The position numbers were made by a program, and so were the translations under genes. The notes beneath the pieces were generated by a model that was not told the DNA's origin, did no database searches, and was given only the letters and a program-made list of their open reading frames with translations. From Verrucomicrobiales bacterium (GTDB taxonomy: Bacteria; Verrucomicrobiota; Verrucomicrobiae; Limisphaerales; UBA1100), in the NCBI GenBank assembly GCA_002721895.1, contig PBLV01000065.1, forward strand, positions 6,097-70,096: 64,000 nt of DNA, given 5' to 3'. Position 1 is the first letter of the stretch, and every line of letters begins with the position of its first letter. Positions 54,630 through 63,407 of the stretch are shown here, piece by piece.

Positions 54630-55517
54630 ATGAGCCTGATTCTTGAGGAACCGCAACTGCTGCTGGACACTCGTTCACCGCTGGGCGAAGGCCCGCTTTG
54701 GGATACGGACCGAAAGGTCCTGTGGTGGATCGATATCCTCGAACGCCTCGTCCAGTGCTACAACCCCGCTGATGGCTCCAACCAAACGTGGGATATTGGC
54801 CAGATGCCCGGTACCCTTGTGCGCGCTCAGGACGATCGACTGGTCGTTGCTGCGGAAAAGGGCTTTCTGTATTTTGACCCGGCAACCGGCACCACCGAGA
54901 CCATTACTGATCCGGAGCCGGAACACCCGGAACATCGCTTTAACGATGGCAAATGTGACCCGGCCGGACGGCTCTGGGCAGGCACCATGCCGATTTGTGA
55001 AGAAGGCGCCACCGGTGCCATGTACTGCCTACATGCCGATGGCCATGCCCCACCGATGGCCACGGACTACGCGATTCCCAACGGCATCGCCTGGAACGCC
55101 GACGCCACCATCATGTATCATATCGACAGCCCCACCCGCCGTATTGATGCTTGGGATTTTGATTGCGCCACCGGTGCCATCAATAACCGCCGGCCGATCT
55201 ATCATGTCACTCAGGAAGGCGCTTTCCCCGACGGCATGGCCACGGATGCGGAAGGCAAACTGTGGCTGGCCCTTTGGGGGGGCTGGGGCGTGGTACGGCT
55301 GGATCCGGAAACCGGCGAAGAACTGGACCATTTGGAACTGCCCGTCAGTCAAGTTTCTGCCTGCGCGTTTGGCGGTGAGAATATGGACGAATTATACATC
55401 ACCAGTGCCCGCAAAAATCTGGGCCCGGAAGCGCTGGAAAAAGAGCCGCACGCCGGCAGCTTGTTCAAAGCCAGGCTGGGAATCCAAGGCCTGCCCTTCA
55501 CCCGATTTGCGGGCTGA
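54630..55517 (+). CDS. SMP-30/gluconolactonase-like lactonase
   Basis: This 295-residue six-bladed propeller (ATG at 54630, MSLILEEPQLLLD) has the family landmarks LGEGPLWDTDRKVLWWIDI (metal-ligand Glu), RFNDGKCDPAGRLWAGTM (Asn/Asp), YAIPNGIAWNAD and GAFPDGMATDAEGKLWLA. It hydrolyses aldonolactones to aldonic acids in the cytoplasm (no signal peptide). It is divergent from the dehydratase, to which it would supply substrate. The frame extends 16 codons upstream without family similarity. Confidence 0.92.
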   Translation: MSLILEEPQLLLDTRSPLGEGPLWDTDRKVLWWIDILERLVQCYNPADGSNQTWDIGQMPGTLVRAQDDRLVVAAEKGFLYFDPATGTTETITDPEPEHPEHRFNDGKCDPAGRLWAGTMPICEEGATGAMYCLHADGHAPPMATDYAIPNGIAWNADATIMYHIDSPTRRIDAWDFDCATGAINNRRPIYHVTQEGAFPDGMATDAEGKLWLALWGGWGVVRLDPETGEELDHLELPVSQVSACAFGGENMDELYITSARKNLGPEALEKEPHAGSLFKARLGIQGLPFTRFAG

Positions 55518-55582
55518 CCGGAGATGCCGTTGAGAAAAAGAATCGCAAAAACCATGCGTTTCCATTAGACAAACCGCGTTTC

Positions 55583-56989
55583 ATGGCGTTCATTCACGAC
55601 GATTTTTTGTTGGGCAACGACCCCGCGCAGCGGCTCTATCACGAGTACGCCAAAAGCGAGCCCATTCTGGATTACCATAATCACCTGCCACCGGCCGAAG
55701 TGGCCAACAACCGCTCCTTTGCCAACCTCGGTGAAATGTGGCTGGAAGGCGACCACTACAAATGGCGGGCCATGCGCGCCAATGGCGAGCCCGAATCCGT
55801 GATCACTGGCGACGCCGATCCCAAGGAAAAGTACCTCGCCTGGGCCCGCACCATCCCGCACACACTCGGCAACCCGCTTTATCATTGGACTCACCTGGAA
55901 TTGGCGCGCTACTTCGACATCACTGACCTGCTCGGCCCCGACACCGCCGAGGCGATCTGGGAACAAACGACGGAGCGACTGAGCAATCCGGCCTTGTCCG
56001 TCCACGGCATCCTAAATCAATTCGCGGTCCGCGGCCTGTGCACCACCGATGATCCCGCCGATCCGCTGGACGATCATCAAGCCATCGCCGAACTCGACAT
56101 CCGGACCAAAGTTTATCCGACATTCCGCCCGGACAAATCGTGGAGTGTTGACCAACCCGAGCTGTTCAATGCCTGGGCCGATCGGCTGGCCGCCGCATCC
56201 GGCATCGCCACAAACACCCTGCCCGGTTTCCTCGCCGCACTGGAAAAGCGCGTTGAGGATTTCCATGCCATCGGTTCACGCTTAAGCGATCACAGTTTCC
56301 CGTACTGTTTCGATGTGTTCCCGAGCAAACCTGAAGCCGCACGCATCTTTGATAAGGCCCGGATCGGCCGCGCCGCCTCAAACGACGAGCAACGCCAATT
56401 CGGGGCCCATATCATGGCGCACTTGGGGCAACTTTACACCGCCAAAGGATGGGCCATGCAGTTGCACATCGGCCCGCAGCGCAACAACAATACGCGCCTC
56501 TTTAACACGATCGGCCCGGATATTGGCTGCGATTCCATCGGCGACTGGCCGCAAGCCGCCGCGCTCGGCACCTTCCTCGACCGGCTGGAACAAGATGGCG
56601 CCCTCCCCAAGACCATTCTCTATAACAACAACCCAATGGATAATTTCACGTTCGCAACCATGATCGGGAATTTCCAGGGGGGCACACCCGGCAAACTGCA
56701 GTTCGGCAGCGGCTGGTGGCATGCCGATCAACAGGAGGGCATGGAATGGCAGATGAAAGCACTGGCCAACACCGGCCTACTCTCGCGTTTCGTGGGGATG
56801 CTCACTGATTCGAGATCGTTCCTCAGTTTTCCCCGCCACGAATATTTCCGGCGCACTCTGTGCAACCTCGTTGGTGGCTGGATGCGTGACGGTATCGTGC
56901 CCAATGATTACGAACTTGTCGGAGGCATGATTCAGCGGATCTGCTACCAAAACGCCGCCGACTACCTTGAGCTGGCGCTGGAGGATTAA
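55583..56989 (+). CDS. uxaC: Glucuronate isomerase
   Basis: This 468-residue protein is a clear UxaC: ILDYHNHLPP (His32, His34 metal ligands), GNPLYHWTHLELARYF, LCTTDDPADPLDDH, MQLHIGPQRNNNTRLF and FGSGWWHADQQEGM. It interconverts glucuronate/galacturonate and fructuronate/tagaturonate. It is co-oriented with the lactonase (65 bp apart) and convergent with the NHL protein, its stop overlapping that gene by 4 bp. No UxuA/UxuB homologues are in the window. Confidence 0.95.
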   Translation: MAFIHDDFLLGNDPAQRLYHEYAKSEPILDYHNHLPPAEVANNRSFANLGEMWLEGDHYKWRAMRANGEPESVITGDADPKEKYLAWARTIPHTLGNPLYHWTHLELARYFDITDLLGPDTAEAIWEQTTERLSNPALSVHGILNQFAVRGLCTTDDPADPLDDHQAIAELDIRTKVYPTFRPDKSWSVDQPELFNAWADRLAAASGIATNTLPGFLAALEKRVEDFHAIGSRLSDHSFPYCFDVFPSKPEAARIFDKARIGRAASNDEQRQFGAHIMAHLGQLYTAKGWAMQLHIGPQRNNNTRLFNTIGPDIGCDSIGDWPQAAALGTFLDRLEQDGALPKTILYNNNPMDNFTFATMIGNFQGGTPGKLQFGSGWWHADQQEGMEWQMKALANTGLLSRFVGMLTDSRSFLSFPRHEYFRRTLCNLVGGWMRDGIVPNDYELVGGMIQRICYQNAADYLELALED

Positions 56990-58008
56990 TCCTCGATACG
57001 GAGGATTCGGTTGTGCCCCGTGTCCACGACGTAGAGCTTGCCCTTTTCCCACGTAACACCGTGAGGAAAGTCCAGCTTCACCTTGCCGTGACCCAGTATG
57101 GTTGAAACCCCGCCGGTTCTCGGATCGTATTTTCGGATCAGGTCGTTGGCTTCATCGGCGATGTACACGTTATCGGCGTCATCCACACAAATGTGCTTGG
57201 GCGCGCCAAAGGTCGCCTGCTTGCCGGGGCCATCCAGCTTGCCACGCTTGCCCGTGCCGGCCACCGTGTAAATCTTTCCGTTTGGACGCACCACCCGAAG
57301 GGCGTGTCCACCACGTTCGAGGACGTAGATGTTCCCCTGCGAATCCGGAGCCACCGCGCGGGGATCGACTAATGGCGATCGAGTGGCGAGTGCGCCATCG
57401 GTTGGCACCCCCCGCTTCCCGTTGCCGGCAATCGTGCTGACCTTCCCGGATTTTAAACTCGCCGCGCGAATGCGGCGGTTTTGCAGATCGGCAATATAAA
57501 TCAGGTCGTGTGTCGCGTTCAATGTGATGCACATGGTGAAACTGAAATCCGCCTGACGCAATGGCCCACCATCACCGCTGAACCCTCGCTTGCCCGTGCC
57601 GACCACCGTACTGAGCAATCCTTTTGCATCAATTTTCCGGACACAAAAATTCCAGGAATCCGAGATGTAGACCTCCCCCTTTGGAGTTACGGCCACGTTA
57701 TGCATCCCGTTGAACGTACCCGCCTTGGCCGGGCCTCCGTCCCCTTTGTAACTCTTGCTGCCATCTCCCGAGATCGTTTTCAGGATATTGTCGGGCGAAT
57801 AACGGAGCACACGTCCGCCACTCAACTCGGCGATGTACATATTGCCCTGCATATCAAAATCCACTCCAAACGGTTGCTTCAACGGATTGGGGCGCGTGGT
57901 GACCGGCCCTCCCTCGCCCGGATTCCAACTCCCGTAAATCAACGTCACCTTTGGTTCAGCGGCTTGAATGACCGCTGCCAGACACATCATCAGGGGAATC
58001 GCTCTCAC
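56986..58008 (-). CDS. Secreted NHL-repeat beta-propeller
   Basis: A GTG start at 58008 begins a signal peptide (VRAIPLMMCLAAVIQAA). The 340-residue protein is made of NHL blades with repeated motifs: QPFGVDFDMQGNMYIAEL, VYISDSWNFCVRKID, VAPDSQGNIYVLERGG and ICVDDADNVYIADEAND. Each blade has the V-x-G-(T/N)-G-K-R-G loop. NHL propellers are binding scaffolds; some cleave peptides or act as lyases, but no active site is evident. It is exported. It diverges from the SDR gene with 80 bp between starts. Confidence 0.88.
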   Translation of the reverse strand: MRAIPLMMCLAAVIQAAEPKVTLIYGSWNPGEGGPVTTRPNPLKQPFGVDFDMQGNMYIAELSGGRVLRYSPDNILKTISGDGSKSYKGDGGPAKAGTFNGMHNVAVTPKGEVYISDSWNFCVRKIDAKGLLSTVVGTGKRGFSGDGGPLRQADFSFTMCITLNATHDLIYIADLQNRRIRAASLKSGKVSTIAGNGKRGVPTDGALATRSPLVDPRAVAPDSQGNIYVLERGGHALRVVRPNGKIYTVAGTGKRGKLDGPGKQATFGAPKHICVDDADNVYIADEANDLIRKYDPRTGGVSTILGHGKVKLDFPHGVTWEKGKLYVVDTGHNRILRIED

Positions 58009-58088
58009 GGGGTGATTATTTCGGAGGCCGTTCTTTTTGGCAATCCACGGTTGTACCTCACGGCTCACGCCGGTAACGTGCGCCGACC

Positions 58089-58814
58089 ATGAATTTGGAA
58101 GGACAAAATGCGTTGGTTGTTGGCGGGGGCACGGGCATGGGCGAGGCAATTGCCTTGGCATTGTCCGCGGAAGGCATGAATGTGGCCATCGCCGGGCGAC
58201 GTCAGGAGAAATTGGATGCCGTGGCGGCCCAGGCCAAAAGGGAAATGCAAACCCATGCCGTGGACATAGGCGAACGTGAGAGCGTACAGGCACTTTTCGA
58301 ATGGTTTGGCAAGTCGTTTGACCGGCTGCATGTATTGGTGAATAGCGCTGGGGTAAACGTACCCAAGCGATCCATGAACGAGCTCGCACCCGAGGATTGG
58401 GACAAGCTGATGCGCATCAACGCCACCGGGGCCTTCAACTGTCTTCATTTTGGACTGCCTTTGATGCGGCCTCATAAGGAGGGTTTGGTGGTCAACATTT
58501 CCTCCATCGCCGGACTGCGGGCGAGCCATCTTGGAGGTGTCGCCTACAACGCGAGCAAGTTTGCCATGAACGCCTTGGGCACATCCGCCTCAGGCGATGA
58601 ATTGCCAAACAACATTCGCATCACGACAATCTGCCCCGGCGAAGTGGACACGCCCATTCTGGACGACCGGCCGGAACCGCCTTCCGCGGAACACCGAGCC
58701 ACTATTCTAAAGGCATCCGACATCGGCGAAATTGTCTTGGCGGTTGCCAAGCTGCACCCGCGAGCACATATTCCAGAACTGACAATCAAGCCGACATCGC
58801 AGCTCTTCGTGTAA
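58089..58814 (+). CDS. Short-chain dehydrogenase/reductase
   Basis: This 241-residue classical SDR has the NAD(P) motif GGGTGMGEA (12-20), the NSAG motif, NISSIAG with the catalytic Ser, and the YNASK catalytic pair. The Arg after strand 2 (AGRRQEK) suggests NADP(H) preference. In this neighbourhood it could oxidise a sugar to an aldonolactone or reduce a keto-sugar acid. That role is inferred from context. Its stop abuts that of the convergent lactonase-like gene. Confidence 0.93.
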   Translation: MNLEGQNALVVGGGTGMGEAIALALSAEGMNVAIAGRRQEKLDAVAAQAKREMQTHAVDIGERESVQALFEWFGKSFDRLHVLVNSAGVNVPKRSMNELAPEDWDKLMRINATGAFNCLHFGLPLMRPHKEGLVVNISSIAGLRASHLGGVAYNASKFAMNALGTSASGDELPNNIRITTICPGEVDTPILDDRPEPPSAEHRATILKASDIGEIVLAVAKLHPRAHIPELTIKPTSQLFV

Positions 58815-59975
58815 TTATTTCGAGGTAAGATCGAGAAACTTAACGCAAACCGGCAGCGGCACCTTCACCAAATGCCCCGTCGGCTTCAGCGCGCCGGTCT
58901 CCTGATTGATGTGAAAGGTAAAAATGTCGCCGCTCGATTGGTTCGCCGCCACTAGGAATTTCCCCGTCGGATCGATGTTAAAATTGCGCGGCGTTTTCCC
59001 GAGCGTCGACTGATGCTGCACCGCCTTCAGCTTGCCCGTCTTTTGATCAATCGCGAAGACCGCGATCGTGTTGTGCCCGCGATTGGAGCCATACAAAAAC
59101 TTCCCGCTCGGATGCACCCGCACCTCCGCCGTGCTCATCCCCTTGCCGCGCTCCTCCGGCAGCGTCGAGATCGTCTGCAGCTCGGTCAACTTCCCCTGTC
59201 CTTCATCCCAGGCAAACGCCGCCACAGTCAACGTGATCTCATTGATCACATAACCAAACTTGCCGTTCGGATGAAACGCAAAGTGCCGCGGCCCCGCGCC
59301 CGGCGCCACCTTGGCAAAGCCTGCCGGCTTCAACGTCCCCGCCTTCGCGTCAAAGCCGTACACCAGCACCTTGTCCAAACCCAAATCCGCCGCCACCGCG
59401 AATTTGCCGCCGGGCGAAACATTGATCGAATGCGCATGCGGCGCCGCCTGCCGCGGCTTGAGCACACTCGAGCCTTCGTGTTGAATGAACGCCGACGCCT
59501 TCCGCAACCGTCCTGACTTCCGCGCAATGCGCAGGTTCGCCACGCTGCCGCCCGTGTAATTGGCCACGAGCACATTGCGCCCACTCGCATCCACCACCAA
59601 ATGACACGGCGCCCCGCCCTTCGACGATTGCTGGTTCAAAATCGTCAGCGCCCCCGTCTTCGGGTCAATTGCATACGCACTCACGCCGCCGGCCTTTTCT
59701 CCTTTGAAATTGCCGATCTCGTTCACTGCGTAGAGGAATTTTTTATTCGGATGAATCGCTAGGAACGAAGGATTCTTTTGGCCAGCCAATTTTCCCGCGG
59801 CAGTGAGCTTGCCTGTATCCATGTCCAGCCTTAGCCAATGGATTCCCTGTTCCTCCGTCCGGGTGTAGGTGCCGACGTACACAAGTAATTCTGAAGGCGC
59901 AGCCGTCAGACACAGTGCCACCGCAATCATGCCGACAGCCGACAACAAACGTTTGAAAAGATGTGAAAACCGCAT
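58815..59975 (-). CDS. Lactonase-family (6-phosphogluconolactonase-like) propeller, exported
   Basis: The start at 59975 gives a signal peptide (MRFSHLFKRLLSAVGMIAVALCLTA, partly shown). The 386-residue protein is a seven-bladed propeller of the YbhE/lactonase family: VYVGTYTRTEEQGIHWL, NPSFLAIHPNKKFLYAVNE, GPRHFAFHPNGKFGYVINE and NFNIDPTGKFLVAANQ. Members hydrolyse lactones; exported copies in PVC bacteria are common and uncharacterised. It may handle sugar lactones formed in the periplasm by the dehydrogenase-like propeller. Confidence 0.9.
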   Translation of the reverse strand: MRFSHLFKRLLSAVGMIAVALCLTAAPSELLVYVGTYTRTEEQGIHWLRLDMDTGKLTAAGKLAGQKNPSFLAIHPNKKFLYAVNEIGNFKGEKAGGVSAYAIDPKTGALTILNQQSSKGGAPCHLVVDASGRNVLVANYTGGSVANLRIARKSGRLRKASAFIQHEGSSVLKPRQAAPHAHSINVSPGGKFAVAADLGLDKVLVYGFDAKAGTLKPAGFAKVAPGAGPRHFAFHPNGKFGYVINEITLTVAAFAWDEGQGKLTELQTISTLPEERGKGMSTAEVRVHPSGKFLYGSNRGHNTIAVFAIDQKTGKLKAVQHQSTLGKTPRNFNIDPTGKFLVAANQSSGDIFTFHINQETGALKPTGHLVKVPLPVCVKFLDLTSK

Positions 59976-60091
59976 GGGCAAACCCTGCGATATAGCCGCC
60001 TTGGTGGCAATTTTTTCCAGACAAAAATATCGGCCATCGCCGCTTTCCACTGTGCAGGACGCCTGTAGACTGTATAGTGGGCGCCGGGGCG

Positions 60092-60589
60092 ATGGAGACG
60101 AAATCTCAAGACTGGCACGGATGGCTGCGCGAGCACGCTACGCGGTTGCTGCTGTTTGCCCGCGCACAGACGCGCTGCGAGGCCGACGCGGAAGATGTGC
60201 TTCAGGATGCACTGGTGGAGTGCTGGCGCCGGGGCAATGGCCACGCGCCTGACCTGCCCCTGGTTTATTCAACCATTCGCCGCCGCTCCATCGACCTCGC
60301 ACGGGGAATGGATCGGCGCAGCCGACGTGAGGAAGCCGTCATGGCCGATGCGAAAACCGTGTGCTGGTTTGATGACACCCTTGAAAAGGCCGAGACGGCC
60401 CAACTGCTGGACCAAGCCATGAAACGCATGCCCGAAAAATTTCGCGAGGTGATCGTGCTCAAGATTTGGGGCGAGTTAACTTTCGCTCAAGTCGCGGAGA
60501 CGCTCGACATTCCGATGAACACGGCGGCTTCTCGTTACCGTTATGGCTTGGACTATTTGAAGAAGGACAATTTGCTGTCACATTCATGA
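60092..60589 (+). CDS. ECF-type RNA polymerase sigma factor
   Basis: This 165-residue protein (ATG at 60092; an in-frame GTG lies 15 bp upstream) has sigma region 2 (DAEDVLQDALVECWRR) and region 4 with a helix-turn-helix (LTFAQVAETLDIPMNTAASRYRYGLDYL). Its stop overlaps the ATG of the next gene, the usual layout for an ECF sigma and its anti-sigma. Targets are unknown; the PDZ protein downstream hints at envelope stress. Confidence 0.93.
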   Translation: METKSQDWHGWLREHATRLLLFARAQTRCEADAEDVLQDALVECWRRGNGHAPDLPLVYSTIRRRSIDLARGMDRRSRREEAVMADAKTVCWFDDTLEKAETAQLLDQAMKRMPEKFREVIVLKIWGELTFAQVAETLDIPMNTAASRYRYGLDYLKKDNLLSHS

Positions 60590-61092
60590 ATGCTCATCAC
60601 GATCCTGAGTTTGATCCCGTGCTGGAAGCTGAACTGCGGCACTTAAAGCCGTTGCCAGCTGACGATCGATTGCTTGAACGCATCGGACAAGCCATCACAG
60701 CCGACACCATTACCCCCATGCCGGATTCCGTCCAGGGCTGGCGCCTTTGGCTCATCCCTGCGATGGGAACCGCGGCATTGCTGATGGTTCTGGTCTTTCT
60801 TCCTGCCAAGCCGACAAATCAACCCAAGACCAATGGCTCCAGCGTTCGTTCTGCTTCGATCGTCCACACACCCAAAACGGGGGAAGTCAATCTGCGCCCC
60901 ATAGCCATGGATAATTCCCTCTTGGGTGCGATTGATGAGGGCATCGTCCACACGCCGGATGAATTCCCCATGCGCCGCGTGCGCATGCAAATGGTCGACA
61001 CCTACACATGGGAGGCTCAGGACGGTGCCACCCGCATCAGACATTCCGTGCCGCGCGAAGAACATTTTTTAATCCCCATGGAGATTCATTAA
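60586..61092 (+). CDS. Putative anti-sigma factor (single-pass membrane protein)
   Basis: This 168-residue protein starts inside the sigma gene stop (ATGA). It has a cytoplasmic N-terminal part of about 48 residues (ELRHLKPLPADDRLLERIGQAI), one membrane helix (LWLIPAMGTAALLMVLVFL) and a periplasmic C-terminus. That topology matches anti-sigma factors. There is no visible zinc motif (HxxxCxxC), so the class is unassigned. The call rests mostly on operon context. Confidence 0.78.
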   Translation: MNAHHDPEFDPVLEAELRHLKPLPADDRLLERIGQAITADTITPMPDSVQGWRLWLIPAMGTAALLMVLVFLPAKPTNQPKTNGSSVRSASIVHTPKTGEVNLRPIAMDNSLLGAIDEGIVHTPDEFPMRRVRMQMVDTYTWEAQDGATRIRHSVPREEHFLIPMEIH

Positions 61093-61111
61093 ACACACAG
61101 ACTCAGGAGAC

Positions 61112-62200
61112 ATGAAACATAAACTGATCCATACACTCATGGCCGCCGCACTTTTGCCGATGGCCGCCGCAGCCGACAACGACAAGAAGCCGCAGCCAGC
61201 CAAACCGAGAATCCTCGCCGCGAAAGGAAAGGAAGCCACCTACCTCGGAATCGCCATGGCGCCGATCCCGCAAATTGTCCGCGAACAACTGGATCTACCC
61301 GCGGGCACGGGTATCGCCATCGGCCACGTAGCCAAGGGCAGCCCCGCGGAGAAGGCTAAGCTACAGGTGAACGACATCGTTACCAAACTGGATGACCAGT
61401 TGATCGTCAATGCTGAGCAGTTTCAAACCCTGATCAAGACACGAAAGCCCGGCGATGAGATCACCCTCTCACTCCGTCGAAAAGGCAAACCACAGCAGGT
61501 CAAAGTCAAACTCGGCAAGGGCAATGTAGCCGTTCAACTCGGCCAACGGAATGTGCCTTTCCGCTGGCAGGGTGGCGAATGGCAGCCGTTCTTCGGCGGA
61601 GGCAACTTCGATCTCAACGATCCCGAAGCCAGGAAGAATTTGCGCCAAGCCATCGAGCAGTGGCAAAAACAATGGCAGAATGTTGAGCCAGGCAAACTGC
61701 CCAATGGCATTCAGGGTTTCGGCTTTGGTTTTGGTGTTCCCGGCGGACAGGGGCAGTTGCGCATCCTGCCCGCTCCCGGTGGACGCGGCGGAATCAATCC
61801 CCTGCCCGCCCAACCCAAAATCCCGCGTCTGCCCAACCTTCCTAACCTGCCGGGCGCAAAGCAAATTCAGATCAATAACAGCACCACAAGCATCAGCGAC
61901 AACACTGGCACCTACACGTTGTCCAATCAGAACGGCAAAAAGCGTTTCAAAGCCACTGATCCCGAAGGTGAGCTTTTGTTTGAGGGTGACGTAAACGACG
62001 AGGAGGATCGCAAGGCTGTGCCGAAAAACCTCCGCCAAAAACTCGACCAGTTGGAAAACGTTAAACGCAACCAGAAACGGTTTGAGTTTAAGTTCGACCT
62101 AAACGGCCTGAACTTCGACTTCAAGGGCCTTGACGGTAAAGGCAGGCCTAACGTTGTGCCCCGAAAGAAGACGCCCGGCTTGGAAAAGGGCGACGTTTAA
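61112..62200 (+). CDS. Exported PDZ-domain protein of the sigma operon
   Basis: This 362-residue protein has a CAGGAGA Shine-Dalgarno and a signal peptide (1-21). A single PDZ domain follows (about 44-130: LGIAMAPIP, GTGIAIGHVAKGSPAEKAKLQVNDIV). Then come a Gly/Pro-rich linker and a C-terminal part rich in Asn, Lys and Phe. No protease domain is attached, so it may bind exposed C-termini in the periplasm as a sensor. It is 19 bp after the anti-sigma gene and most likely belongs to that stress circuit. Confidence 0.88.
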   Translation: MKHKLIHTLMAAALLPMAAAADNDKKPQPAKPRILAAKGKEATYLGIAMAPIPQIVREQLDLPAGTGIAIGHVAKGSPAEKAKLQVNDIVTKLDDQLIVNAEQFQTLIKTRKPGDEITLSLRRKGKPQQVKVKLGKGNVAVQLGQRNVPFRWQGGEWQPFFGGGNFDLNDPEARKNLRQAIEQWQKQWQNVEPGKLPNGIQGFGFGFGVPGGQGQLRILPAPGGRGGINPLPAQPKIPRLPNLPNLPGAKQIQINNSTTSISDNTGTYTLSNQNGKKRFKATDPEGELLFEGDVNDEEDRKAVPKNLRQKLDQLENVKRNQKRFEFKFDLNGLNFDFKGLDGKGRPNVVPRKKTPGLEKGDV

Positions 62201-62221
62201 TCCACCCGGGTTTTCCGGCAA

Positions 62222-63121
62222 TCACAAGGCGGCGACTGGCTCTCCATCCGCCGCCTTTTTAATTTCTAGCACGCCCGAGCGTACGTGCAGGTCGCGTTGC
62301 GGGAACGGAATCTCCACGTCATTCTCACGCAGCTTTTTCTCGATGGCGAAGTTTAATTCGCTCATGTAGCGCTTCGGCCGGGTCGTCATTTCCGAGGTCC
62401 AAGCCGCAAGCTCAAAGTTGAGTGAGTTGTCACCAAACGCCTCGAACAACACCACTGGCTTGGGTTGGTCCAGCGTCTTCGGATGCTCATGAGCCACTTC
62501 CAGCAACAAACGCTCGACCAATTGCGGATCCGTCCCGTAAGCCACGCCAATGGGAATCCGGATGCGAACCTTGGGGTCGCCGTGGCTCCAGTTGGTAACT
62601 GTCTGTGAGATGAAATCTCCGTTGGGCACAATCATCGTGATGTTGTCATTTGTTATCACCGTTGTGCTCCGCAGGCTGATTTTCACCACTCGCCCCGCCG
62701 TGCCGCCCACTTCAATACGGTCCCCGATCGCAATCGGTCGCTCGGCCAGAATAATCACACCACTGACAAAGTTGTTGATGATGTTTTGAAGTCCAAAACC
62801 AATACCCACCCCCACAGCACCCGCAATAAACGCCAGCGAACTCAGATCCACCCCCACCACCTGAAAGGCCATGTAAAACCCAATCAACATCAATACATAG
62901 CCGATGATCCTCGCGATCCCGTACTCCAGCGACTCCGGCAAATCCGTCTTGTCGAAAATGCGCATGATCACGCGCTCACGAAACACCCGCTCGCCGATGA
63001 TGATCAAAACAAACAGGATCCCAAGGAACAGCAGCCCGCCCAGCGTCACGTGCCCTTCACCCATCTTGAACAAGTGAAAAGTCAGCACACGATGCGCGAC
63101 CTCATAAATGGAATTGAGCAT
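62222..63121 (-). CDS. MscS-family mechanosensitive channel
   Basis: This protein of about 299 residues has three hydrophobic helices and the conserved TM3/beta region: GVGIGFGLQNIINNFVSGVIILAERPIAIGD (partly shown), IEVGGTAGRVVKISLRST and VPNGDFISQTVTNWS. The start at 63121 follows GGGG at 6 bp; ATG at 63127 or TTG at 63172 would lengthen it slightly. It is a small-conductance channel that relieves osmotic stress. Its 3' end coincides with a plus-strand terminator hairpin. Confidence 0.92.
   Translation of the reverse strand: MLNSIYEVAHRVLTFHLFKMGEGHVTLGGLLFLGILFVLIIIGERVFRERVIMRIFDKTDLPESLEYGIARIIGYVLMLIGFYMAFQVVGVDLSSLAFIAGAVGVGIGFGLQNIINNFVSGVIILAERPIAIGDRIEVGGTAGRVVKISLRSTTVITNDNITMIVPNGDFISQTVTNWSHGDPKVRIRIPIGVAYGTDPQLVERLLLEVAHEHPKTLDQPKPVVLFEAFGDNSLNFELAAWTSEMTTRPKRYMSELNFAIEKKLRENDVEIPFPQRDLHVRSGVLEIKKAADGEPVAAL
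62226..62260 (+). terminator. Terminator of the sigma/PDZ operon, embedded in the 3' end of the channel gene
   Basis: AAGGCGGCG pairs with CGCCGCCTT around a 14-base loop and is followed by a T run, 25 bp after the PDZ stop. The same bases encode the last residues of the convergent MscS-type channel. Confidence 0.85.
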
Positions 63122-63198
63122 CTCCATCCCCAGACCGATTATGCGGCCAGCCCCTACCCACGCAACGCCCAAAGGCCGATGTGAATAATTTGAACCCT

Positions 63199-63230
63199 AA
63201 AAAACCAGCCGGAGCGGAAACCCCGGCTGG
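63199..63230 (-). terminator. Intrinsic terminator upstream of the channel gene
   Basis: On the minus strand CCAGCCGG pairs with CCGGCTGG across a 10-base loop, followed by six T (63199-63204). It lies between a good minus-strand promoter and the MscS gene, so it may end a short RNA or act as an attenuator. Confidence 0.75.
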
Positions 63231-63284
63231 CGAAATCCAATGGCCCCGAGGTCAAAGAATTGTCTTATGGTTATCAACGGCCCG

Positions 63285-63312
63285 AGGATAGCACACCGGA
63301 AGGAATTGTCCA
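63285..63312 (-). promoter_or_regulatory. Sigma-70-like promoter, minus strand
   Basis: TGGACA (-35) and TATCCT (-10) are separated by 16 bp. The predicted transcript would begin near 63278 and meet the terminator at 63199-63230, about 80 nt long. Confidence 0.5.
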
Positions 63313-63407
63313 CGCTCCACCAAAAATTCAGGCCATCTTTTTGAATTGATTTTTCGCCATAAATCCCTACTTTCCGCGCTCCCCGTCCCATTTGGCGGAA
63401 AACTGTT

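Noticed and set aside
52792..54885. A 697-codon version of the dehydratase
   Set aside because: The extra N-terminus overlaps the divergent lactonase and has no family similarity; the ATG at 54534 gives the normal 580 residues.
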